From Bog-473 sp963742035 (GTDB lineage Bacteria > Actinomycetota > Acidimicrobiia > Acidimicrobiales > RAAP-2), in assembly GCA_963742035.1 (NCBI GenBank), contig CAVUKH010000011.1:86952-150951 (forward strand): a stretch of DNA of 64,000 nucleotides, written 5' to 3'. The notes under the pieces are model-generated. The model saw only the letters and a list, made by a program, of their open reading frames with translations. It ran no database searches and was not told the DNA's origin. A program made the translations under genes and the position numbers. Position 1 is the first letter of the stretch. Every line of letters begins with the position of its first letter. Of the stretch, positions 52,524-60,700 are shown in pieces.

Positions 52524-52542
52524 CCCGCGGGATATCCGCGGG
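52524..52542. repeat. 7-bp inverted repeat
   Basis: CCCGCGG and CCGCGGG flank GATAT. The site lies between the tRNA scar and the AbrB promoter. A short GC-rich hairpin of this kind could stop read-through from the kinase gene. Confidence 0.45.
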
Positions 52543-52600
52543 ATAGAACTGAGTGCGCGTGCTCCGCTTGGAGCACACCAGGCGCTGGCGTACTCTGGTG

Positions 52601-52629
52601 TTGCCTTGTAGAACGTTATGGATTACAAT
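52601..52629 (+). promoter_or_regulatory. Promoter of the AbrB-like gene
   Basis: TTGCCT (52601-52606) and TACAAT (52624-52629) are separated by 17 bp. Transcription should begin around 52636, which is exactly the ATG chosen for the AbrB gene. Confidence 0.55.
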
Positions 52630-52635
52630 GCGTGT

Positions 52636-52875
52636 ATGCCAGCGTCAACGAATGCCAGGGTTTCGCACCGCGGTCAGACCAGCCTGCCAGCCGACCTCCG
52701 TCACCGTTGGGGCATCGACGAGGGGGGCGAAATCGGATTCATTGACCTCGGCAATGCCGCTTTGATCATCCCGGGAGGGGTGCAAGCAGCCAGGGATGAA
52801 TTGCGACGAGTCCTTCGGGGGCGCTATTCCGCGGGTCTGGCTTCTCTCGCCGACCCTGATCTCGCCGACCAGTAA
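52636..52875 (+). CDS. AbrB/MazE-like DNA-binding protein
   Basis: This encodes 79 aa. RVSHRGQTSLPADLRHRWGIDEGGEIGFIDLGNAALIIPGG is a swapped-hairpin AbrB domain, as in the DNA-binding part of type II antitoxins. The C-terminal helix (ARDELRRVLRGRYSAGL) would contact a partner. ATG 52636 is preferred over ATG 52618 because the -10 box ends 6 nt before it. The next gene starts 6 bp after its stop, giving a toxin-antitoxin-like pair. Confidence 0.85.
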   Translation: MPASTNARVSHRGQTSLPADLRHRWGIDEGGEIGFIDLGNAALIIPGGVQAARDELRRVLRGRYSAGLASLADPDLADQ

Positions 52876-52881
52876 CGGACA

Positions 52882-53319
52882 TTGCCCCGCCGATCCCGCG
52901 CCGTCGTCCTTGACGACAGGCTGCTGATCGAAGAGCTATTGGTAGGTCTTCGAAGGAACTCTGCGGAGTTCCATACGACGAGCTACTGGTATTACCGCGC
53001 GTGCCGTGCGGCTGTGCTTGGTGCTGGTGGACACCTCTCGGGCCCTTTCGGCGATCTCAGTGAGGACCTGCAGCAGGAAGCGATCATGAGTTTGCTTGAA
53101 TTACGCGAGGACATTCTTCTGCCAGATCCTCGCATGACTGTGCCGACAATGGCCCGGTTCGCAGGTCGCTATCCGCATCTCAACTTGTTGAACCTCGAGG
53201 CCCTCGCAACCGGACTACTCCTGGGTGCGACACTTTGGCTATCGCCCGAGAGCGCCAACGGCGTTTTGCCTGAGATCCTCGATCAAGAAGGAATCGCCTG
53301 GCGCACGGTCGCCCACTGA
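52882..53319 (+). CDS. Degenerate PIN-like protein, partner of the AbrB gene
   Basis: This encodes 145 aa. VVLDDRLLIEELLVGL looks like the first PIN strand with its Asp. LNLLNLEALATGLLLGATLWL resembles the final PIN helix-strand, in which VapC toxins normally have Asp residues; here Asn and Glu occupy those places. So it is either an altered PIN nuclease or a non-catalytic relative. It starts with TTG 52882, just after the AbrB gene. The function as a toxin is inference from gene order. Confidence 0.55.
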   Translation: MPRRSRAVVLDDRLLIEELLVGLRRNSAEFHTTSYWYYRACRAAVLGAGGHLSGPFGDLSEDLQQEAIMSLLELREDILLPDPRMTVPTMARFAGRYPHLNLLNLEALATGLLLGATLWLSPESANGVLPEILDQEGIAWRTVAH

Positions 53320-53372
53320 TTGATCTGAGTTCGACATGGGCCTTCCCGGTCGGCACCTGATGGGTCTTAGTA

Positions 53373-53389
53373 GGCGGCTACTGCGACCT
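53373..53389 (+). repeat. Copy a of the GGCGGCTASTRCGACCT motif
   Basis: GGCGGCTACTGCGACCT matches the motif at the integrase right end (55674-55690) and at 57414-57430 with one or two changes. It lies in the gap after the PIN-like gene, just before the module that holds the PH protein, the orphan toxin and the integrase. Confidence 0.65.
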
Positions 53390-53441
53390 CGATGACTCCA
53401 TGCCGAATGCAGGTACGAAGCGACGCCTGTGTTGACCCGAG

Positions 53442-53954
53442 TTAAGCCTGGTCTCGCGCGCCTCGAAGGTGACCGACCCTCTCGTCCTCTAATCGGTCAA
53501 GAAGGGTCTGAACGTGGCGTTTGCTTGTGGATCGATTGATTCGCGTCGCTGCCAATCCACTCATCACATAGTGACGTCCGTCTTTGGTGACCACATAGGT
53601 CTGCAGTACAGGCGACGATAATCCTTCCCGGATACTCAGATTTGCGACGCGATTACCAAACGCAAACTCCTTGATGTCACACCAAGGGATGGCGATGCGT
53701 CGAAACCAGTTTCGAATGAGAATTCCTTCGTCGGACGATGTAACGCCCATTTGCGCAAATCCAAGTAGGGACCAAACAAGTCCCAGCACCGCAGCTGCCA
53801 TGACAGCCGCACTGACCGCCGTTATAGAAGATGACTTTTTTGATCCTCCACCTAGTCCAGCGGCACCGGCGAGGACCACCAAGAGAAATATGAACGACAA
53901 GGTTGCCGCCAACCAGCGTGTCGATTTGCTGCGGTAGACCCTGACCTCGCTCAT
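53442..53954 (-). CDS. PH-domain membrane protein, putative immunity partner
   Basis: This encodes 170 aa. Two hydrophobic helices (about 17-36 and 50-72) precede a PH-like domain (GVTSSDEGILIRNWFRRIAIPWCDIKEFAFG, TYVVTKDGRHYVMSGL). The ATG at 53954 shares its first base with the TGA of the orphan RHS C-terminal fragment, so the two are coupled as toxin and immunity genes usually are. Whether it protects against the hydrophobic toxin tail is inference. Codon use is less GC-rich than in the core genome. Confidence 0.65.
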   Translation of the reverse strand: MSEVRVYRSKSTRWLAATLSFIFLLVVLAGAAGLGGGSKKSSSITAVSAAVMAAAVLGLVWSLLGFAQMGVTSSDEGILIRNWFRRIAIPWCDIKEFAFGNRVANLSIREGLSSPVLQTYVVTKDGRHYVMSGLAATRINRSTSKRHVQTLLDRLEDERVGHLRGARDQA

Positions 53955-54529
53955 CAGCACGCCACGGCTGTACTGGCTCCCGATTCGCCCGCACGCGAGA
54001 CGTCGATGACAACGGAGGGAGCAACCGACAAGACCCTCAGGGTGTAGCTAACGCCGTTGTACAGCACCGTCTCAGTAAAGCCCTCCGTCGCTTCGGCTGC
54101 AATACTTTCCACTAGGCCGCCAATCCCCGCAGTGAGAAGATCAGTGGCCCCTAAAAGCAGCGTGCCGGCGATGTTTGTGGCATTGAGATCTCCGTTTTGC
54201 CACTGTTGAAGCAGCTCCGCTGCCACAGCACCCACTACGGCCGCTGCGCAAACTCCGGCGGAGGCAACAATGCAGACTCCTGCGGCGGTCACCTCGAGAA
54301 TTATTCCAACATGGTGGTAGATCGCTTGCGCTGCTGTCTTGACCGCACCCGCCGTAGCGTCGTAAGCCCCACAGACGACTGAGAATATCCCACAGTCGAG
54401 ACCGTCCGGATCTATTGCGTTCACCGGATTATTCCCCGTATATGCGTAGGCCTGCCCAGTCTCATCGACCAGGGGATCCACGCTCAGAAACTGCCCCGTG
54501 ACCGGGTCGTAGTAGCGCCCAACTCCTCA
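53954..54529 (-). pseudogene. Orphan RHS C-terminal toxin fragment, 5'-truncated
   Basis: The frame opens with the conserved RHS end motif GRYYDPVTGQFLS, then VDPLVDETGQAYAYTGNNPVNAIDPDGLDC. After that come ~140 residues with two long hydrophobic runs (IILEVTAAGVCIVASAGVCAAAVVGAVAAELL and IAGTLLLGATDLLTAGIGGLV), perhaps a membrane-active toxin. An in-frame TGA lies immediately upstream of the motif and no RHS shell precedes it. The shell has been lost or displaced. The stop is coupled to the PH-domain gene. Confidence 0.75.
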
Positions 54530-55689
54530 CCGCTCAGACGCCTGGGTCTGACAGCTGCAAAAGCGACAGGCTCACCCGCAAGAGCGCACTCGGCAATGAA
54601 GGACTCGGCGTCCCAGCGGGACTCGCGCTCTGGCCGAGCGTGAGGAGTACGAGATGGATGCCTTTGACTCTGCGACCAACGACTACCTGACCTGGATGGC
54701 GGTGCACAACTACGCCACCACGACCATCGAGAACCGCCGGCGCTATCTGGGTTACTTCGCAGAATTTGCTCGGAGTGCTGGTTTAACCCAGCCGGCCGAG
54801 GTGACCTATGAACTCGTCGTCGATTACCAAGCCGCACTGCACGGGCATCGAAAGGCAGACGGAACTCCCCTGTCGGTAGCCACCCAGGTCCAGCGTCTGG
54901 TTCCGGTGACTCAGTTCTTCACCTGGATGCGCCGGGAGCACCGGATCGACGTAAACCCGACGGCTGACCTCCTCATGCCTCGCCCGGATCGCCAGCTGCC
55001 CGAGGCGACTCTCTCGAGCACCGAGATGGCTCGTCTCTTGAGCATCCCCGACGTGACGACGCCACTCGGATTGCGCAATCGGGCCGTGCTCGAGGTCTTC
55101 TACTCGAGCGCCCTGCGCCGAAGCGAACTCATCGCGCTGCGGGTCGGCGACATCGACGGCACGCGGGGCACCCTCTTCGTCCATCGGGGCAAGGGAGCGA
55201 AGGACCGCTACGTGCCTATAGGAGAGCGGGCTCTGTTCTGGGTCCAGCTGTACCTCGGACTCGTCCGCCCCTTGTTCGTGGCCGATGGGAATCGTGATCT
55301 TTTGTTCTTGTCGTCGGTCGGGACTCCGATCTGCGCCGACTGGCTCTGTCGCAAGGTCAGGGCCTATCTGGGCCAAGCGGGGATCCACAAGCGAGGCAGC
55401 TGCCACTTGCTTCGTCACAGTGTCGCCACCTTGATGCTCGAAGGTGGCGCCGACATCCGATACGTCGCCGAGATGCTCGGACATGCCCGTCTCGAGACGA
55501 CGCAGCGCTACACCAGAGTCAGTATCGAGCGGCTGCGCACAGTCCATGCTCGCTGCCATCCGGCTTCAGGGCTCGACGTTGCCATGGCATCCGAACTCTG
55601 TTCGATGCTTCCAGCGGGGGCGAGTGGACTCGAACTCGCAGTGGGCCGGAGGTCATCCAGGCACGGATGAGTTGGCGGCTAGTACGACC
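54505..55689. mobile_element. Tyrosine-recombinase unit bounded by 24-bp imperfect inverted repeats
   Basis: The left end (54505-54528) and the reverse complement of the right end (55666-55689) agree at 20 of 24 positions (GGTCGTA-TAGC--CCAACTC-TC). They enclose the integrase gene; the right repeat overlaps its stop codon. The left repeat overlaps the YYDP codons of the orphan RHS fragment, and the frame on the right side is also cut here. The unit is about 1.2 kb. No DDE transposase is present. Whether it moves on its own is unknown. Confidence 0.55.
54654..55670 (+). CDS. Tyrosine recombinase (XerC/D-like integrase)
   Basis: This encodes 338 aa. The N-terminal SAM-like domain (DYLTWMAVHNYATTTIENRRRYLGYFAEF) is followed by the catalytic domain: first Arg in YSSALRRSELIALRVGD, Lys in HRGKGAKDRYVPIG, HLLRHSVATLML (His-x-x-Arg), GHARLETTQRYTRV with His and the nucleophilic Tyr. 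All catalytic residues are present. The C-terminal tail (about 35 residues) is not conserved. Inverted repeats flank it. It could be the integrase of the tRNA-Gly element or of the smaller unit. Confidence 0.9.
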   Translation: MDAFDSATNDYLTWMAVHNYATTTIENRRRYLGYFAEFARSAGLTQPAEVTYELVVDYQAALHGHRKADGTPLSVATQVQRLVPVTQFFTWMRREHRIDVNPTADLLMPRPDRQLPEATLSSTEMARLLSIPDVTTPLGLRNRAVLEVFYSSALRRSELIALRVGDIDGTRGTLFVHRGKGAKDRYVPIGERALFWVQLYLGLVRPLFVADGNRDLLFLSSVGTPICADWLCRKVRAYLGQAGIHKRGSCHLLRHSVATLMLEGGADIRYVAEMLGHARLETTQRYTRVSIERLRTVHARCHPASGLDVAMASELCSMLPAGASGLELAVGRRSSRHG

Positions 55690-55690
55690 T

Positions 55691-55830
55691 CGGCTCATGC
55701 AAAAGCCCCTACCACCACGACCCACGGCGAAGTTGTATGGCCCCGTTCCGATCCTCTCGATCACTTCGAAAGAAGCTTTGAGCGTATTAGTGCCAGTATC
55801 GCTCTCGATCGATGTCCACAGCCAGTCCAT
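55691..55830 (-). pseudogene. Gene fragment cut by the integrase unit
   Basis: A minus-strand frame starting MDWLWTSIESDTGTNTLKA and continuing FEVIERIGTGPYNFAVGRGG looks protein-like up to the right inverted repeat. It then runs on as an antisense shadow of the integrase. It may be the 5' part of a gene interrupted by the insertion. No family is recognised. The rest of 55831-56025 has no feature I can support. Confidence 0.3.
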
Positions 55831-56025
55831 GATTGAGTCTTCCACGCTCCCTGGTCGTCTCGTGAGGGAACCACGGTTCGTTGCTGATATTCGTATGCTC
55901 TTAGTGCGACGAAACAAAGTTCACCTCTCCGCTACCGAATAATCTGTTTCCGGTTCCATGGTTTGACCGTCACCGAGAGCTTGGTGCACGCTCTTCCTGG
56001 CGAGAAATGAGGAGGCTACGGAGCG

Positions 56026-56721
56026 ATGGGTGTTCTAATCGGGATACTTGTTGGCCTAGCTGCATCCATGATTGCGTGGATCGCGTCACGGACCTTTGTC
56101 TCGCCTCGGCTCGGGTGGTCCTTAGGAATCAGCAAAACCAGGGATTCCGGGAGTACATCAGGTTACGCGTACCGGGTCAAAGTCAAGAATTTAAGTTGGA
56201 CCCGATCGATTCTTGATCTCCGCATAAAGGGGGCCGTGTTGATCCCGGCGCTTCGCGATGAACAAAGGACTGGGTACAAACGAATCAGGGTCACTAGTAC
56301 TATACGAGAAATTGACTACTTTGGGTCAAATGCATCCAGATCTGGGTTTCTCAAAGTCGAGGAGCTCTCTGCAAGAACCCGTGAGGTGCTCAAGACTGAG
56401 GGCCTTGACGAATTAGCGGCGAATCCCGAGCCGACCGTAGAGGATGTATTGCGTTCCAGAGACGGTGCACGATTGGTTTTCACCGCTGTCGGCTCGGATG
56501 GCTGGTCGGGCCGTGCACGTGGGCACGTCTCCCCGCGTTACACGCCATCCTTGATTCACGATGCACCATTTGTGGGCAAGCCACGTCGGCTGAGGCGATG
56601 GGCTGAGAAGATGTCACAGCAAATGAGAGAGCGACTTTTAAAATCCCGCACAAGATCCCGAGCCAGGCGGCACACAGACCTGCGGATGGGTACGGACTAC
56701 GAGAACTTCTCTGACGAATGA
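56026..56721 (+). CDS. Membrane-anchored hypothetical protein
   Basis: This encodes 231 aa. One N-terminal TM helix (GVLIGILVGLAASMIAWIAS) is followed by a soluble domain beginning with beta strands (YAYRVKVKNLSWTRSILDLRIKGAVLIPALR) and a strongly basic C-terminus. The base composition is clearly lower in GC than the left two thirds of the window, with codons such as ATA and TTA, suggesting recent transfer. The family is not recognised. AGGAGG lies 16 nt before the ATG. Confidence 0.6.
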   Translation: MGVLIGILVGLAASMIAWIASRTFVSPRLGWSLGISKTRDSGSTSGYAYRVKVKNLSWTRSILDLRIKGAVLIPALRDEQRTGYKRIRVTSTIREIDYFGSNASRSGFLKVEELSARTREVLKTEGLDELAANPEPTVEDVLRSRDGARLVFTAVGSDGWSGRARGHVSPRYTPSLIHDAPFVGKPRRLRRWAEKMSQQMRERLLKSRTRSRARRHTDLRMGTDYENFSDE

Positions 56722-56973
56722 ACAGCCCAATCTTCTGTCAGGCGACGGAAGGCGATGATCGACTTTCTCATGCCCGCGAACTGACTGACCCGGCCAGCCT
56801 TACAGAAAGGTTTGAGTTTAGTACTGGCCGCACGAGATCAAGAGACGGTCTCAGCCGTCACGACGCATGGCGGCTACTAAAACCCCGACCAGGCCGGCGG
56901 ATCGCCTCTGGACTGCTTGCTTGGGCGAACACACGTTCGCTAGACTTGGGTCACCCATGAAAGGGGACCCAAC

Positions 56974-57246
56974 ATGGCGATCAAGTTCACTGCCCGTCAT
57001 ATGTCTGGCGGAACCGAGCACAAGCACATTGCCAGTCTGAAGTGGATCGAGGATGGCAAGACAGAGACGAAGGAAAGCACTCGAGCAGTTCTGGTGGATT
57101 GGGTTAAGGACGATGGAAAGGGTTACGTCGTTGACAGTTCTGGCGACAAGGCCTACGTGAAGGTGATTGACGGCTCGCCGCCTTACATTCAGACGCAAGC
57201 TGATGGAATCTGGTCGGACAACCTTCTGGCGTTGCCCACCTATTAA
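56974..57246 (+). CDS. DUF3892 family protein
   Basis: This encodes 90 aa. FTARHMSGGTEHKHIASLKWIEDGKT, ESTRAVLVDWV and TQADGIWSDNLLALPTY are the DUF3892 landmarks. The family is a small cytosolic domain often found on mobile or stress islands; its role is unknown. AAAGGGGAC stands about 8 nt before the ATG. It is a single gene between the hypothetical membrane gene and the RHS locus. Confidence 0.8.
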   Translation: MAIKFTARHMSGGTEHKHIASLKWIEDGKTETKESTRAVLVDWVKDDGKGYVVDSSGDKAYVKVIDGSPPYIQTQADGIWSDNLLALPTY

Positions 57247-57550
57247 TTTGGAATTCGCTCGCGGCCTGTCGAGTCAACTTTTCCGGTACCAGTCAAATCG
57301 CTCCGAAGGAGTTGCCTACGGATGCTCGTGAGATCACCACGGTCTCGCGAGGTACTTGCAATGCGTCTGACTTGAACCTCTGCCGGACGAGACAAGTCAA
57401 AAAGCGTGGCGCTGGCGGCTACTACGACCTGATGAAACCTACACAGCGATCCGGGCCGCGGCAACGTCCGCGATGATCCGGTGGACACGGATCCGAGTCA
57501 GAGTATTTGGAACACCTAATATCGTCTAAGGGCGTTTGTCATCTAACGAA
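57247..57550. other. Gap with a motif copy, no supported gene
   Basis: About 300 bp between DUF3892 and the RHS immunity gene. It contains copy c of the integrase-flanking motif at 57414-57430 and several stop codons in all frames. No gene is supported. Confidence 0.5.
57414..57430 (+). repeat. Copy c of the GGCGGCTASTRCGACCT motif
   Basis: GGCGGCTACTACGACCT differs from copy b (55674-55690) at one position. It stands about 120 bp downstream of the RHS immunity gene end, at the border between the DUF3892 module and the RHS locus. Confidence 0.65.
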
Positions 57551-57745
57551 TCACTCAGCATCGTCCAAAAACTCGTTCATCTGGCGAATGGCTTCTTCAC
57601 TTGAGCTCGCTTCACACACCCACACCAATTCATACGGATCGCCATTTGCGTTGATGTCCAATTGAACCAACTTATGCTCATCGTCAGCAACGAATGCATA
57701 GTGTTCGCCCGCAGCGGCGGCGATTCGATAGAGCTCATATCTCAT
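57551..57745 (-). CDS. Putative RHS immunity protein
   Basis: This encodes 64 aa and is acidic (pattern YELYRIAAAAGEHYAFVADD, then EEAIRQMNEFLDDAE). It is not recognised as a known immunity family. The ATG at 57745 overlaps the TGA of the RHS gene (ATGA), the usual position of the cognate immunity gene. Small size and negative charge fit binding to a basic toxin surface; this is inference. Confidence 0.6.
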   Translation of the reverse strand: MRYELYRIAAAAGEHYAFVADDEHKLVQLDINANGDPYELVWVCEASSSEEAIRQMNEFLDDAE

Positions 57746-60700
57746 GTAACTACCTCTCGACCTTCACATAGCAACGACCCTTGGGATGACAGCGATGTCA
57801 ACTGGACTCCCTCATCGTTGATGAATGCCGTGCCATCGAAGATGGGAATGTCGACTCGCTGAGACGGGTGGTTCCCTGGGTCATACCAACCTCTTGGCTT
57901 GCCTGGTGGGTAGCACCCAAAATGTTGTGAGCATCTCACCATGTAGTCCAAGGCCTGCGCCAAGGCGTAGGTCCGTTGTTTGACAATCTTTTCAGGAGTT
58001 TTGGCAATTAGGCGATCCAACAAGATGACGCCGTAGTCCAGCGTCGGTGGGTTTCCTTGGGACCACGGCTCCGAATAGTCGAAGGGACTTCCTTTGTTGT
58101 TTTTGGGCGAGCCCGAAGAGCCTTGAATTTGGATTGCCCCACGGTTTTCGTCACCTGGAAGAGGTGCGGAGGGATTAGGCCCGACAGATGGAAGGGAAAT
58201 GCCTCCGGGAAAAAGTCCGCATAGAGCCGTTATATAGGGGATTTCATCGAAAAGTCCGCCACAGATCGCAGCCCAGAAATCTTGCGTAGACGCTTCCCCA
58301 GTGGGGTCAGATTGATTTACCGGGTCACTTCCGGCATATGTGTACGCCGTATCCGTCTGTGCGTATGCAGGATCTCGGCTGGAGAATCCTCCGGTCTGCG
58401 CCTCATACCAACGGGCCCGGTCGTTCACCAACTGCGTCGTCGCATCGCTGTACTGACCGGAGTAACCGAAGGCGCTTGCTGGCGTGCCGAAGGCAAGGTT
58501 GCCAAAGGCGTCGTAGCCCCAGTACCCGATCTCGTCTCCGGCTGCATTTGTCGCCAGCCAGGCAGAACTGGAGGCGCTGTAGGTCAGGTAGGTGGGCGTC
58601 GACGTGGACAGAGCGATCTGCTCGACTGGTGTGCCGCTTGGCCCGTAGAGATAGTCGTTCGAGCTGTCCGAAAGGATCAACGGGAGCCCTGGGTTGGTGT
58701 TCCAGGTGAGCTGGGCGAGCATGGCTGGAGCGGAGTAACTGAGCGCATTGCCCGAGGCATCAACGGCCGCACAGAAGCCGGCGGCCGCGGACGAGACGGA
58801 GTTGATGACCTTGGTCCCGTCGACATCCGCGCTGGTCCAGGTGGTCCCGTTGTAACTGAGCTGGTTGCCGACCTTGTCGACGGCCTGACACGACATGGCG
58901 GTCGGACACGAGACCGAGTCGATGGTGTGGCCGCCGCTGTCGATCAAGACCGCGGCGCTCCACGCTGACCCGTTGTAGGTCAAGACGTGACCCGAAGTGT
59001 CGACGGCCTGGCAGAACACGGTGTCTGGACACGACACGGCGCGCAGCATCCGTGAGGGGTCGACGTTCGAAGGCGAGGACCACGACCCAGAAGCGTAGGT
59101 CACGGCGTTGCCCGAGGAGTCGACCGCGGCACAAAAGCTCGAGCCCGGGCACGAAACGCCCTTGAGCGAGGCGCTCCCGTCGATGTCGGCCACCGAGGAC
59201 CAGCTGGTCCCGTTGTAGGTCAGGGCGTGGCCCGTGTTGTCCACCGCCACACAGAAACTGGTGCTCGGGCACGACACGGCGTTGAGGGGTGTCGTCCCGT
59301 CGATGTCTGTGGCCGACGACCATGTTGTGCCGTTGTAGGTCAGGGCGTGGCCGGTGTTGTCGACGGCGACGCAGACGCTAGTGCTCGGGCACGACACGGC
59401 GTTGAGCATGGTGGTTCCGTCGATGGTGCTGGCCGAGGACCAGGTGGTTCCGTTGTAGGTCAGGGCGTGACCCGACCCGTCGACGGCCACGCACCAGGTC
59501 GAGGTGGGACACGAGGTTCCGTTGATGCTGGTGGTGCCGTCGACATCGCTCACCGACGACCAAGCCGGTGCCTGATAGGCCAGGGCGTTGCCTGAGGCGT
59601 CGGCGGCCACACATGTGTTCGCCGCGGAGCACGAGACGGCGTTGAGGGCATTGGACCCGTCGATATCACTAACAGCAGACCACGTCGTGCCGTTGTAGGA
59701 AAGTGCGTGGCCCGAGTGGTCGACCGCCTGGCAAGAGGCGTAATTCGGACAAGAGATCGAACTGATGTTGTGGCCGGAATCGACCAACGCTGGCGAGGTC
59801 CACGACGAGCCGTTGAAATGGAGCGCATAGCCCGAGGTGTCGACGGCGACGCAGAAGCTCGAGTCGGCGCACGAGACGGCGTGCAGTGTCGTCGTATCCA
59901 CGTTGACAGCTGACGACCACGTGCCGCTGCTCTCGACCAGGGCATGCCCTGCGTTGTCCACCGCGGCACAGAAGCTCGGCGTCGGACACGAGACGCCGCG
60001 CATGCTCACCGAGCCATCGATATCGCTGGCCGAGGACCATGTGCTGCCGTTGTAGGTCAGGGCGTGACCGGTGTTGTCGACCGCCACACAGAAGTTGGTG
60101 CTGGCACATGAGAGCGCGTTGAGAGGTGTCGTCCCGTCGATGTCTGCGGCCGACGACCAGCTGGTCCCGTTGTAGGTCAGGGCGTGGCCGGTGTTGTCCA
60201 CCGCGGCACAGAAGCTGGTGCTCGGGCACGACACGGCGTTGAGCACGGTGGTGCCATCAATGGAACTGCCCGACGACCAGGTCGTTCCGTTGTAGGTAAG
60301 AGCACGGCCCGAACCGTCGACGGCCGCACACCAGGTCGAGGTGGGACACGAGACCCCGTTGATACTCTTGGTTCCGTCGACGCTCTTGACGGCTCCCCAC
60401 ACCGATCCGGTCGTCGTCGTGGCCGCTTCGAGACCGTTCCCGTCGTAGAGGTAGCTGGACGCGCCGGCGGGTGACGTTGCCGAGGTCATCTGGGCGTTCT
60501 GGGAGTACCCGTAGGTGGTAGTTCCCGGGGCGCTCGCCATGCTGCTCTGGTCGCCCAAGGTGTCGTAGGTGTAGGTAGAGGCCACACCTCCCGATCCCGA
60601 GACGGGAGTCTGGCCCGTCACCTCTCCCGCCGAGTCGTAAGTCTGGGTGTAGGTGTCGAAGCTTCCGCCGGCGTCGTGGCTCGAGATGGTGGTGGGGTCG

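Noticed and set aside
54654..55670. Core XerC or XerD of chromosome resolution
   Set aside because: Its accessory context, flanking inverted repeats and unusual tail argue for a mobile-element recombinase.
58282..58968. Plus-strand open frames opposite the RHS propeller region
   Set aside because: They mirror the repeat array and have repetitive Val/Gly/Arg composition with no family.
58710..60384. Regular short repeats that might be mistaken for a CRISPR array
   Set aside because: The repeats are about 120 bp, diverged, and encode in-frame protein repeats; there are no short identical repeats with unique spacers.
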